DNA of 19,824 nt from Crocinitomicaceae bacterium (GCA_023264075.1 JALQTG010000153.1:1-19824), one strand, 5' to 3'. Positions 1 through 7,682 are shown, counted from the stretch's first letter. Translations and numbers: made by a program. Notes: generated from the letters alone by a model not told the origin.

Positions 1-929
1 TTTCTGGATATTTCTACAATAAAGACAGAAAAAGTCATCCAGTTATACCTCTAGAAGCAACCTATGCCGGTAAAAAAATCAACTTCAAGTCCGTAAAAAC
101 AGCACATGACATCAGCGGACAGTGGAAAACCTCTTTTTCTGCATTTACTGCCGATGAGTATCCTGCAATTGGATTGTTCAATCAAACTAAAAAAGGACGT
201 GTAACTGGCACTTTTTTAACTGAAACTGGCGATTACCGTTACCTATCGGGAAATATAATCGGGAACGAGCTATCCCTGGGTTGTTTCGACGGGTCTCACG
301 CGTTTCTATTTACCGCAACATTGATTAATTCAAATTTATCCGGAACCTTTTATTCAGGAAGTCATTGGCAAACAAATTGGATTGCTCAGCGAGATAGTAA
401 CTTTACTCTAGCCAATCCAAAAGAAATTACATATTTAAAAGATGGCGCGGAAATCAAATTTACTAAACCAGACACAACGGGACAGCCAGTTCATTTTCCT
501 AATCCCGAATACAAGGGGAAAGTCGTGATTATTCAACTGATTGGCACATGGTGTCCCAATTGCTTGGACGAAACAAACTACTTTAAGGAGCTTCACGAAA
601 AATACAACGAAGCAGGGCTGGAAATATTAGCCATTGGTTATGAGGCCCCCGAAAACTTTAACGAACAAGCAGAACGTATTAAAAAGTATACTGATAAAAA
701 AGGAGTGCCCTACCCAATTCTCGTTGGGGGTATTGCAAGCAAAGGACTCGCTTCACAGGATTTTCATATGCTCAACTCAATTTCATCGTTTCCTACGTCT
801 ATATTCATCAACCGTAAAGGGGAGGTAGTTCAAATTCATACTGGATTCAATGGTCCCGGAACTGGAGAAATTTACACACAGTTTGTGGAAGATACGAACC
901 GCTTAGTGGAGCGATTACTGAACGAATAA
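1..929 (+). CDS. TlpA-like thioredoxin-fold protein, 5' end missing
   Basis: The frame is open from the first complete codon at position 3, so the gene begins before the window; a TTG at 174 is internal. Residues encoded up to about 470 form a beta-rich region of unrecognised family with repeated G-x-F/W patterns. From about 510 there is a TlpA/AhpC-type thioredoxin fold: the strand GKVVIIQLIGTWCPNC carries a CPNC redox pair, and FPTSIFI supplies the cis-proline strand. Such proteins are usually periplasmic or membrane-anchored thiol-disulfide reductases that keep cysteines reduced, for example for cytochrome c maturation; the export signal would lie in the missing part. It ends 9 bases from the convergent comEC stop. 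That a c-type cytochrome is encoded nearby is suggestive, but the genes are not co-transcribed. The fold is confident; the substrate is unknown. Confidence 0.85.
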   Translation, partial: SGYFYNKDRKSHPVIPLEATYAGKKINFKSVKTAHDISGQWKTSFSAFTADEYPAIGLFNQTKKGRVTGTFLTETGDYRYLSGNIIGNELSLGCFDGSHAFLFTATLINSNLSGTFYSGSHWQTNWIAQRDSNFTLANPKEITYLKDGAEIKFTKPDTTGQPVHFPNPEYKGKVVIIQLIGTWCPNCLDETNYFKELHEKYNEAGLEILAIGYEAPENFNEQAERIKKYTDKKGVPYPILVGGIASKGLASQDFHMLNSISSFPTSIFINRKGEVVQIHTGFNGPGTGEIYTQFVEDTNRLVERLLNE

Positions 930-938
930 ACAATTCGT

Positions 939-2912
939 TTACTTCCAGTAAAATGCCCCTTGTTCCAACTGATGGCCGTTCTCAACTTGAGGACTTTTCA
1001 ACCAACTTCCCAGAACTACAGCAGCGCTATCCGGATTTACATAGCAGTCCTCCAACGGGATGAGCACCTCTCTATCGTCTATCAGCACATGCAATCCATT
1101 CATGTGCCACTTCAATAGAGCTAGTGCTTCATTACGCGCAGCAATTTCAACAAGTTGATTTTCTTTTATTGGGATGTATTTTGACGAACCGCTGTATTTT
1201 CGCTCATAAGCCGACACTATGAAATCCAGTTTCTTAAGCTCCTCCTCTGTATTAACAGTATGTAAGAAATAATTGACTCCTGCATTTTTAACAAGAACTA
1301 AGGGGGTTGGTGAGTTGAATACAACAACCTCCTGCTTCAATTCGGAGGTATGCCTCACATAAACAAACTGAAGTGCACACAGAAAAACAGTAAGGACTGA
1401 ACCATACCATAGACGGAGTCGTTGACTTCGATAAGCGATTAGAAGAATTATTAAACTGCCATAAGCAAACCAAACCTGCCAGAAATCTATGGCAAATCCA
1501 CGGGCTACAGAAAAAGGAAGGTGATCAATCCAGCGGACAAATGACGCCATGCCTCCGAAAACATGTTCCAATGCATAAGCCACCACATCATTAATTATAG
1601 GAATTTTCGAAGTAATGAAAAAAAGTAAGACACTGCCTAAAGCAACTCCGGATACAAGTATCAATCCTATATTTGTGAGCATAAAATAATTGGGGAACTG
1701 ATGAAAATAATACAGACTTATGGGTATTGTTCCAATTTGTGCGGCTAATCCCAGGGCTGTTCCTTGCCATAATTTATCCAACCATTTATTGCTTACCGAC
1801 CATAAATTAGCGATGGGTTGAAAGAAAAATAAAATCCCCAGCAATGCCAGAAATGACAATTGAAATCCAATATCAAACAACGTATTTGCATCTAACATAA
1901 GTAAAAATAGTCCAGAGACCAGAAGTGCATTCAAACTAAAAAACCTACGTCCTAGCAGCTTCCCAAACCCTAGAAAAGAAAACATCAATGTTGCCCTAAA
2001 GACAGAAGGGGCAAGACCAGTTAACAATGCAAAAAACCATAACACTCCAATTGCACATAGAATATAGACCTTTTTTTTGCGCAAAAAGCCCACTTGATAA
2101 AAAATCCATTGTATTATCCCAAGGAGTATCCCCACATGCAAACCGCTAACAGCCAATACGTGCATTGCTCCAGCGTTGGAAAAATTATCACGGGTTTCTT
2201 GAGACAGCCCTCCTTTGTCCCCTAAAGAAAGGGCAATTGCTAATCCACTCAACTCTGGAGAGAGTGCCTGTTCCAATTCACCCTTGAGGTAATTTCTTAG
2301 CCGATCAAAAAACGGTTTGGGGGTGTTTTCCAAGACCTCAAAATCACCTTCGCGAAGAAAAACCATATCCTCAACACCTTTTGTTTTCCAATAATATTCT
2401 GCATCAAATTCACCTGGATTTCCTTTGTTTCGTATCGCGGTTAATCGCGGCTTACACACAATGACGTCTCCAACATTGACAGAAGCGCCTCCTCTTTGGA
2501 TATATGCTAAAAGTGTTCCATCTACCTCGTACAACATCTTATTGGACACCACTTGTTCTGAACGGAATAAAATTTTGTCATACTTCTTACCCCCCTCTTT
2601 GAAATCGACGATTCTACCAATAAGTTCGTCTCCAGGCAAAAAGCGCTTTGCATAATTCATTTTGTAAAATCCAGATGAAGAGCTTGCCAAGGCCAGCATA
2701 CCTCCCAAGAAGAAAAGGGCTAAGATTTGTAACGATAAAACACGTTGAAATACGAACGCTTTGGCCTTCTCAATTCCAGTAAATAGGAGAAGTATCAGTA
2801 CGCCCATCCAGGCGGTAAACACAAATAACGCGTTCAGCTGGAGGAAATATTGGACTGCAATCCCCAAAAGGAACAGAACTGATAGTTGCAACATATACCG
2901 AGAAGCTTGCAT
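939..2912 (-). CDS. comEC: ComEC/Rec2-family DNA-uptake channel, no recognisable nuclease domain
   Basis: This 657-residue inner-membrane protein matches ComEC/Rec2, which passes single-stranded DNA into the cytoplasm during natural transformation. Residues 1-80 hold hydrophobic segments. Residues 85-190 form the soluble N-terminal (DUF4131-like) domain, including the NPGEFDAEYYWKTKGV motif. The competence domain starts with NAGAMHVLAVSGLHVG at about 247-262 and continues through LTGLAPSVFRATLM and many membrane helices to about 520. The last 135 residues are soluble, but I find no HxHxDH motif, so the metallo-beta-lactamase nuclease domain of longer ComEC proteins is absent or degenerate. 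A second ATG six codons downstream could also serve as the start. The gene follows the monooxygenase gene after 41 bases on the same strand, so joint transcription is plausible. Family assignment is secure; competence in this organism is inferred. Confidence 0.9.
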   Translation of the reverse strand: MQASRYMLQLSVLFLLGIAVQYFLQLNALFVFTAWMGVLILLLFTGIEKAKAFVFQRVLSLQILALFFLGGMLALASSSSGFYKMNYAKRFLPGDELIGRIVDFKEGGKKYDKILFRSEQVVSNKMLYEVDGTLLAYIQRGGASVNVGDVIVCKPRLTAIRNKGNPGEFDAEYYWKTKGVEDMVFLREGDFEVLENTPKPFFDRLRNYLKGELEQALSPELSGLAIALSLGDKGGLSQETRDNFSNAGAMHVLAVSGLHVGILLGIIQWIFYQVGFLRKKKVYILCAIGVLWFFALLTGLAPSVFRATLMFSFLGFGKLLGRRFFSLNALLVSGLFLLMLDANTLFDIGFQLSFLALLGILFFFQPIANLWSVSNKWLDKLWQGTALGLAAQIGTIPISLYYFHQFPNYFMLTNIGLILVSGVALGSVLLFFITSKIPIINDVVAYALEHVFGGMASFVRWIDHLPFSVARGFAIDFWQVWFAYGSLIILLIAYRSQRLRLWYGSVLTVFLCALQFVYVRHTSELKQEVVVFNSPTPLVLVKNAGVNYFLHTVNTEEELKKLDFIVSAYERKYSGSSKYIPIKENQLVEIAARNEALALLKWHMNGLHVLIDDREVLIPLEDCYVNPDSAAVVLGSWLKSPQVENGHQLEQGAFYWK

Positions 2913-2953
2913 GTATCAACCCTTTATGCTGTATGTGGAAATGTCCGTATTTA

Positions 2954-4510
2954 TTAACGTTTCACCACTTTCGAAAATGAATGTTCTCCATTCACTAATG
3001 CAGAAATCGTATAGATGCCTGAAGAAACTGAATTGCCTGACTCATTAGTCCCATCCCAGTTCAAGAGTAAGTCAGAAGAAAAAGTTGTTCCTTTTGCAAG
3101 CTCTTTCACCAATCGTCCGCGAAAATCATAGATGCTGACAGAAGCATTATTTGAAGCGGCATTTCCAAGAATCCTCACCGAGGTTGAAGTTTCGAATGGA
3201 TTTGGATAGACCTCAAAAGAGCTGTAAGCAGTTATATCAAAAGAAGCCAAGCCTAAAGAGCTGAGTTCCTCTAAATCATAATTTTCATCGCCTGGCAAAT
3301 AGGGAAGATAATGAAAGTAAATCAAGAACATTTCATCCGTTGTATTCAAGCCTGGATAAACGGCAACTGGTGGATTATTGGGGTTGTGAACATTCCCTAC
3401 GGTATTATCATAAACTCCTTCACCACGAATTACAGAATTTGCAGGAAGACGCACTAAGTTTTTGAAGATATAAAAATCTTGCCAATGGAAATCCCAATCA
3501 GGAATATTGATCAGTCGTATGGTATCATTCAAAGGATCCAACGCGTAACTCTTAATTGATTTTCCTAACAAATGCATATGTGGAAAAATACTCAAGAGAG
3601 AAATGTTTACGGGAATATTTGAATACGACGCGTTAACAGGTGTTAACTGCTCAGGCGGTAGCGAAAAACTCCAATTTTGAATAATCGGATCCGCACTAAC
3701 TTGTCGAATTCCTGTCTCTAACTCATCATAAAAATGAAAAATCACTTTAGTATCGTCGAACTGACCATAACTACCCTCCGGGTAATGCATGGCGAACACA
3801 ATATTCGAATTTGCTTGCAGGTCCATCCCTAGTTTAAGTCCGTTGCCATTCGGGAAAATCAACGGGGTAGATCCAGGAGTATACCCTCCTACCAACGTAG
3901 CATTTGTTGGGCCATTGCACGTTCCGCTCGTAGTGTCAGTTGGGTAATTCCCCGTTTCATCTATATAGATCAAACAGTGGTGCACTATTTCCGGGTTACC
4001 AGGGACTACTTCCATCGCCCGAATTGTTCTATTTTGAAGTAAATTAGAAGGAAGTGAAAAACATACGTAGTCATCCGATCCAGATACCGCTTTACTCATG
4101 TAGGTAGGAATTTGAATCTCCAAATCTCCTGTTCCTAAAAAAGCTCCTGAATTGAATACTGGAGGCGCCGGAATGTTCGCTGGATTCCCTTCTGGCATAC
4201 CCGAAGTCATCCAGTCTAATAATAACGTACGTTCTGTTTCTTCCAACGCACGCGAATGAGAAAACCCTACGTAGCTCTCTTGAGGTGGCCAAGGTGGCAT
4301 TGTCTTTTGAGCAATTGCATCATAAATGATTCCTGCATTGGCTACCACGTCAGAATAACTCATAATTGAGAAAGGAGCGATACCATTTGGATTGTGACAC
4401 GTAGCACAATTATCGTAAAACAACTGTGCCGTATTATCTGCGAAAGTTTGGGAAAAAACTCCTGACGTGCTCAAAAGAAAAGAGCTCAAAACAACGTATA
4501 GGTACTTCAT
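2954..4510 (-). CDS. Secreted cytochrome c / copper type II monooxygenase-like fusion with T9SS type A tag
   Basis: The 518-residue product has a signal peptide (1-21) and then a short cytochrome c-like domain with the haem site CATCH at 35-39; the methionine of MPPWPP (71) is a possible axial ligand. Residues 115-410 resemble the ascorbate-dependent copper type II monooxygenases (PHM and dopamine beta-hydroxylase). All six copper ligands can be placed: H177, H178 and H242 for one site (IVHHC, AMHYPEG) and H311, H313 and M394 for the other (PHMHLLG, TTDEMFLIYFHY). Residues 433-518 are a type A T9SS sorting domain beginning EVYPNPFETSTSVRI and ending in FSKVVKR, so the enzyme should be exported and surface-attached or released. 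A plausible reading is that the haem domain feeds electrons to the copper centre; that is inference. The substrate is unknown. comEC follows 41 bases downstream. Confidence 0.85.
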   Translation of the reverse strand: MKYLYVVLSSFLLSTSGVFSQTFADNTAQLFYDNCATCHNPNGIAPFSIMSYSDVVANAGIIYDAIAQKTMPPWPPQESYVGFSHSRALEETERTLLLDWMTSGMPEGNPANIPAPPVFNSGAFLGTGDLEIQIPTYMSKAVSGSDDYVCFSLPSNLLQNRTIRAMEVVPGNPEIVHHCLIYIDETGNYPTDTTSGTCNGPTNATLVGGYTPGSTPLIFPNGNGLKLGMDLQANSNIVFAMHYPEGSYGQFDDTKVIFHFYDELETGIRQVSADPIIQNWSFSLPPEQLTPVNASYSNIPVNISLLSIFPHMHLLGKSIKSYALDPLNDTIRLINIPDWDFHWQDFYIFKNLVRLPANSVIRGEGVYDNTVGNVHNPNNPPVAVYPGLNTTDEMFLIYFHYLPYLPGDENYDLEELSSLGLASFDITAYSSFEVYPNPFETSTSVRILGNAASNNASVSIYDFRGRLVKELAKGTTFSSDLLLNWDGTNESGNSVSSGIYTISALVNGEHSFSKVVKR

Positions 4511-4609
4511 ATGTAGTAAATTAGTTCAGCAAGGTACAATAAATTCCAAAAGAAAAAAAATACGTCAAGTATATTCCCATAAAGCCGTCCTGTTGAGAAT
4601 TAAACGCAC

Positions 4610-4640
4610 TTGATACGTTGTTAATTTATTAGTAATTTTT
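4610..4640 (+). promoter_or_regulatory. Candidate Bacteroidota-type promoter for the coiled-coil gene
   Basis: A TTG at 4610-4612 is followed after 20 bases by TAATTTTT at 4633-4640, which matches the TAnnTTTG -7 consensus of Bacteroidota except for the last base. Transcription would begin roughly 40 bases before the ATG at 4689. The region is very AT-rich, so a chance match is quite possible. Confidence 0.3.
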
Positions 4641-4688
4641 TTTAAAATGAATAATAATAAGTAGCTTAGGCATCACAAAAATGAGACT

Positions 4689-5939
4689 ATGAAAAAAACA
4701 TACATTACAATCCTACTAACAGGATCCTTGTGTTCAACAACTGCATTGGGATTCAACAGCACTATTGAGCCTGCTAACGTGAATAACCAACTCCTCTCAG
4801 CTGTTAGCATTGGCGTTCAAGTGAACTATCTTGGAGAGCCTGTAAGTGCTGTTACAGTGAATATTATACAAGATGGTAAAACTTTGGGTTCCGCAAATAC
4901 CGACAACAGAGGTGAAGCAAAGATCTCGGTTGCCGACTATAATAACCGGCAAGTAATTTTAGAGCTCAAAAAGGAAGGTTATCAAACCCAAATAATGAAT
5001 GGATTGCTACTTAAAAATGGAAGTACGTATGATTTTTCTCTTGTAAAAGGAACCGAAACCATTATTACAGAAATTAGCACAAGCATTGAGAAGACAGAAG
5101 ATAAAATCCAAAGTCAGATTGAAAAATCTGAAGGCAATACAGAAAAATACTTAACAGAGGCGGAAAAAGCCCAAGCTGAAAAAGAAAAGCGTGAAAAACA
5201 AGCGAAAGAAGCAGCAAAAGAGCGTGAAAACTTAGAAAAACAAGCTGCTGAAGCAGAAAAAAAGACGCAAGAAACGCTTCAAGAAACGGAAAAAATATCC
5301 ACCGAAACGGAAAAAGCTGTTGAAGGCAGAGTAAAGGAAAAAGAGGCGGAAATGAAGCAACGTGAGGCGGAAGAAAAACAGCGTCTTCAACAATTAGAAC
5401 AATTAGAAAAAGAACAAGCAAAAGCGAAAGCAGAAGAGGCTGCGGCAGAAGCCAAGAAGCAAGCCGAAAAAGACGCAAAAAAAGTTGAAAAAGAGGCGGA
5501 AAAAGAAGCGGAAAAATTGAAAGAGGCGCAAGAAAAGAAAGAAGCCGAAGCTAAAGAAGAGAAGAAAGAAGCAGAGAAGGCCGCTGACGAAGCAAAGAAA
5601 AAAGCCAAAGAAGAAGAAAAGGCTAAAAAAGAAGCGGAAGAAAAAGCAAAAGAAGCAGAAAAAGCTCAAAAAGAAGCAGAAAAAGCTCAAAAGGCAGAAG
5701 AAAAATATAAAGCTGAATTAGAAAGCATCAAAAAATCTCAAGAGAAAATTGATAAAAGCCGAGCGAGCCTAAATAAAGATCAAGAAAAGCTGGACAAGAA
5801 AATTGAGAAGGGGAAAATTGATGTAACTAAAGCCAAAGAAGAGCAGGCTAAATTAAAAACCAAACATGCCAAATTGGATGAGCAACAAGCCAAACTCGAA
5901 AAGAAGCTTAAATCCGCTAAAAAGAAATACAAAAAATAG
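4689..5939 (+). CDS. Secreted protein with Ig-like domain and about 300-residue charged helix
   Basis: The 416-residue product begins with a signal peptide (about 1-21, ending TTALG). Residues 36-117 look like a carboxypeptidase-regulatory or Ig-like beta sandwich, with VNYLGEPVSAVTVNIIQDGK, NTDNRGEAKIS and KKEGYQT. From about 120 to the end the chain is almost entirely Glu, Lys, Ala and Gln, with no Pro and almost no Gly or aromatic residues until near the C-terminus, which predicts one long helix: a coiled coil or a charged single alpha helix. It contains two identical KEAEKAQ heptads (residues 321-334). The composition resembles the TolA stalk, but there is no membrane anchor and no TolA C-terminal domain, so I do not call it TolA. 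No sorting domain is seen. The function is unknown; a periplasmic spacer or scaffold is a guess. A strong terminator lies 75 bases downstream. Confidence 0.8.
   Translation: MKKTYITILLTGSLCSTTALGFNSTIEPANVNNQLLSAVSIGVQVNYLGEPVSAVTVNIIQDGKTLGSANTDNRGEAKISVADYNNRQVILELKKEGYQTQIMNGLLLKNGSTYDFSLVKGTETIITEISTSIEKTEDKIQSQIEKSEGNTEKYLTEAEKAQAEKEKREKQAKEAAKERENLEKQAAEAEKKTQETLQETEKISTETEKAVEGRVKEKEAEMKQREAEEKQRLQQLEQLEKEQAKAKAEEAAAEAKKQAEKDAKKVEKEAEKEAEKLKEAQEKKEAEAKEEKKEAEKAADEAKKKAKEEEKAKKEAEEKAKEAEKAQKEAEKAQKAEEKYKAELESIKKSQEKIDKSRASLNKDQEKLDKKIEKGKIDVTKAKEEQAKLKTKHAKLDEQQAKLEKKLKSAKKKYKK
5649..5690. repeat. Perfect 21-bp tandem duplication inside the coiled-coil gene
   Basis: Two identical 21-base units (5649-5669 and 5670-5690) each encode KEAEKAQ in frame. 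They sit inside a long purine-rich stretch and keep the seven-residue helix register, so repeat expansion or loss here would lengthen or shorten the helix without breaking the frame. Confidence 0.9.
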
Positions 5940-5957
5940 GTAATCAATATTTTTAGA

Positions 5958-5991
5958 AGTTCAACTTTCTACTACTTTTTTTAGTTGAACT
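5958..5991. repeat. 9-bp perfect inverted repeat, possible weak hairpin
   Basis: AGTTCAACT at 5958-5966 is the reverse complement of AGTTGAACT at 5983-5991, with a 16-base T-rich loop between them. It lies 19 bases after the coiled-coil gene stop. It may fold in the transcript as a first, weak terminator or a 3'-end stabiliser, or may be a protein-binding site. Its right arm contains the TTG of the candidate promoter for the next gene. Confidence 0.5.
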
Positions 5992-6014
5992 AATTAATTT
6001 TAAGAATACATTTA
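5985..6014 (+). promoter_or_regulatory. Candidate promoter for the EamA gene overlapping the terminator
   Basis: TTG at 5985-5987, a 19-base spacer, and TACATTTA at 6007-6014 (TAnnTTTG with the last base different) fit the Bacteroidota -33/-7 pattern. Initiation would fall near 6018-6021, inside the left arm of the terminator hairpin, so the resulting RNA could not form the full stem. No transcript data support this yet. Confidence 0.3.
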
Positions 6015-6042
6015 TCCCGGCCAACAATGGTCGGGATTTTTT
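6014..6042 (+). terminator. Rho-independent terminator after the coiled-coil gene
   Basis: ATCCCGGCC (6014-6022) pairs with GGTCGGGAT (6029-6037) in a nine-pair stem with one G-T wobble, a six-base loop AACAAT, and a run of six T at 6037-6042. This is a textbook intrinsic terminator for the upstream gene. The T-run ends exactly at the ATG of the EamA gene. Confidence 0.85.
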
Positions 6043-6948
6043 ATGTGGGGAAAATTAAAATATCAATTGACGTTGCACCTCATCATTTTCATTTGGGGGT
6101 TTACAGCAATACTGGGGAAATGGATTGAAGCAGATGCCTTTGTCTTAGTTTGGTATAGGGTGATCATTGCATTCTTCTCATTATTGATTTTTTTAATCAT
6201 CTTGAGACGGAAACTCGTTATTCAATCCAGTTCGAACGCTTGGAAGACTCTTGGAGTTGGCGTATTAGTTGCCTTGCACTGGCTTACGTTCTACGTTTCT
6301 ATTAAAGAGTCTACTGCTTCTTTGGCAATAATTTGTTTAGCCACTACAACTATTCATGTAAGCTGGTTAGAACCACTCATCATGAAGCGAAAATTTCTTT
6401 GGTCTGAACTCGTTTTAGGCGTGATTATAATTGGTGGAATCTTGCTGATTACCGGCAACACTACAGGCGAGCAAAACATGATAGGAATCGCATTTGGACT
6501 TCTTTCGGCAATTCTAGCCGCTTCGTTTTCTGTATTCAACGCACGCCTTATTCAAGATGTAACAGCCTCAAAAATCACCCTATACGAAATGTTTAGTGCG
6601 TCGGTAGTCATGAGTCTCTTTCTCCTCTTGAGTCCTTCCTTCACATTAAACAATCTACTTATTTCATCCAATGACATTTATTTACTTCTCTTTCTTGGAA
6701 TTATCTGCACCTCAGTAGCCTTTTTAATTACGGTTGAAATCACTAAATTTCTAGGAGCCTTCACTGTAACATTAAGTATCAATATGGAACCTATTTATAC
6801 ACTAGGTTTAGCGGCCTTGTTCTTGGGAGAACATCAAGAACTTAGTACTTGGTTCTATATCGGTGCTTCTATTATCGTGGGTGCTGTATTCGGCAATGCA
6901 ATTTTAAAGTATCAACAGCGAAAAAAATTAAAAAAAGCTATCTCATAG
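6043..6948 (+). CDS. EamA-family (DMT superfamily) membrane transporter
   Basis: The 301-residue product has about ten hydrophobic helices arranged as two EamA repeats. The first starts with the typical LHLIIFIWGFTAILGKWI, and the second begins near residue 150 (IGIAFGLLSAILAASFSVFNARLI). The motif NMEPIYTLGLAALFLGE near residue 250 is the characteristic end of the second repeat, and a basic tail follows. Such carriers export amino acids or other small metabolites across the inner membrane; the substrate cannot be told from sequence. The ATG at 6043 is favoured because the family motif begins only a few residues later. Its leader would consist of the preceding terminator hairpin or, if transcription starts inside that hairpin, of about 25 bases. 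The next gene lies on the other strand. Confidence 0.92.
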   Translation: MWGKLKYQLTLHLIIFIWGFTAILGKWIEADAFVLVWYRVIIAFFSLLIFLIILRRKLVIQSSSNAWKTLGVGVLVALHWLTFYVSIKESTASLAIICLATTTIHVSWLEPLIMKRKFLWSELVLGVIIIGGILLITGNTTGEQNMIGIAFGLLSAILAASFSVFNARLIQDVTASKITLYEMFSASVVMSLFLLLSPSFTLNNLLISSNDIYLLLFLGIICTSVAFLITVEITKFLGAFTVTLSINMEPIYTLGLAALFLGEHQELSTWFYIGASIIVGAVFGNAILKYQQRKKLKKAIS

Positions 6949-6961
6949 CCCATTGCCAAGA

Positions 6962-7579
6962 CTAAAAAACACGAAACCGGGACGCATAAATATTTTCTCT
7001 AAAATCATCTACTATTTCATTTCCGTTGCGCGCCCTATACTTTCGTAAGAATTTACCAAATCCCTTAGCCATTTTAATATCAAATTCTTGTTCATAAATT
7101 GGAACTATGGCTAAAAAATGAATCGTTTTTTCTGAGGTATGCAGCGGAGATAGATGTTCTTCCAGTTTAATCGGTTCTAGTAATATCAAATGATTTGGCT
7201 TCATCACTTGTGAAAAAGGTTGAGGTGGATTCCCGTTGGCAAATGTATGACCCGGCCCATACCATGTTCCTTTGTCAATCAAGTGTTTGGCCAATTTATC
7301 TAACCATCTCAATGGCCATTGCATGTTGTCGTTTTCTGTTGCCGACAAGTCCCAATAACCGGGCAAACAAAAACATAACTCAATGTGCTCTTGTTCACTA
7401 AATTTTTCAGGAACAGGCATTGCATAATTCCGAAGTCCATTTGTCAAGATTATCGTTACAGGAGATGATGATAACTCTAATTCAAGCCTAATCAGTTCTA
7501 TATCAGCATGTATCGATATATAATCATGCACCCGATGAGCGCCAAATCGTTTTACTAGAAGTTCTTTAAATTCATCCAT
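6962..7579 (-). CDS. Suppressor-of-fused (SUFU) domain protein
   Basis: The 205-residue product matches the bacterial SUFU-like domain along its whole length. Recognisable stretches are VTIILTNGLRNYAMPVP, the acidic strand HIELCFCLPGYW, the WPLRWLDKLAKHLID helix, GTWYGPGHTFANGNPPQPF, and the C-terminal HFLAIVPIYEQEFDIKMAKG. There is no signal peptide or membrane segment, so it should be cytoplasmic. I chose the ATG at 7579; an in-frame TTG four codons upstream lies on the candidate -7 box and is unlikely. In bacteria SUFU proteins are often immunity factors for polymorphic toxins, but no toxin gene is adjacent here, so the role is open. Its stop is 13 bases from the convergent EamA stop. Confidence 0.85.
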   Translation of the reverse strand: MDEFKELLVKRFGAHRVHDYISIHADIELIRLELELSSSPVTIILTNGLRNYAMPVPEKFSEQEHIELCFCLPGYWDLSATENDNMQWPLRWLDKLAKHLIDKGTWYGPGHTFANGNPPQPFSQVMKPNHLILLEPIKLEEHLSPLHTSEKTIHFLAIVPIYEQEFDIKMAKGFGKFLRKYRARNGNEIVDDFRENIYASRFRVF

Positions 7580-7588
7580 ACAACCCAG

Positions 7589-7596
7589 CAAAGGTA
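7589..7596 (-). promoter_or_regulatory. Candidate -7 box for the SUFU gene
   Basis: Read on the minus strand, 7596-7589 is TACCTTTG, a perfect match to the TAnnTTTG -7 consensus. No TTG is seen at the expected -33 distance. If used, transcription would start only a few bases before the ATG at 7579, giving an almost leaderless message. Confidence 0.3.
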
Positions 7597-7674
7597 ATCA
7601 ATAAATTACGTGACATCTCCCCACATTTGGCTAGAAAAATTATTTTTTTCATAGCAACGTTCTGCAAGATTTAG

Positions 7675-7682
7675 TAACTTTG
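7675..7682 (+). promoter_or_regulatory. Candidate -7 box for ricT-gldH
   Basis: TAACTTTG matches the Bacteroidota TAnnTTTG consensus perfectly and lies 19 bases before the ricT ATG, leaving a leader of about 12 to 15 bases. No clear TTG is found about 20 bases further upstream. Confidence 0.45.

Noticed and set aside
2954..4510. Possible link of the window to a defence system or mobile island
   Set aside because: No nuclease, helicase, integrase, transposase or direct repeats were found anywhere in the window; the genes are typical Bacteroidota chromosome functions.
5074..5690. Several long Phe/Leu/Ser-rich reading frames on the minus strand opposite the coiled-coil gene
   Set aside because: They mirror the Glu/Lys codons of the plus-strand gene; their composition is extreme, they have no start context or homology, and the plus-strand protein has a signal peptide and a domain.
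4689..5939. Calling the charged-helix protein TolA
   Set aside because: It has a cleavable-type signal peptide rather than a membrane anchor, an N-terminal beta domain, and no TolA C-terminal domain; only the helix composition is similar.
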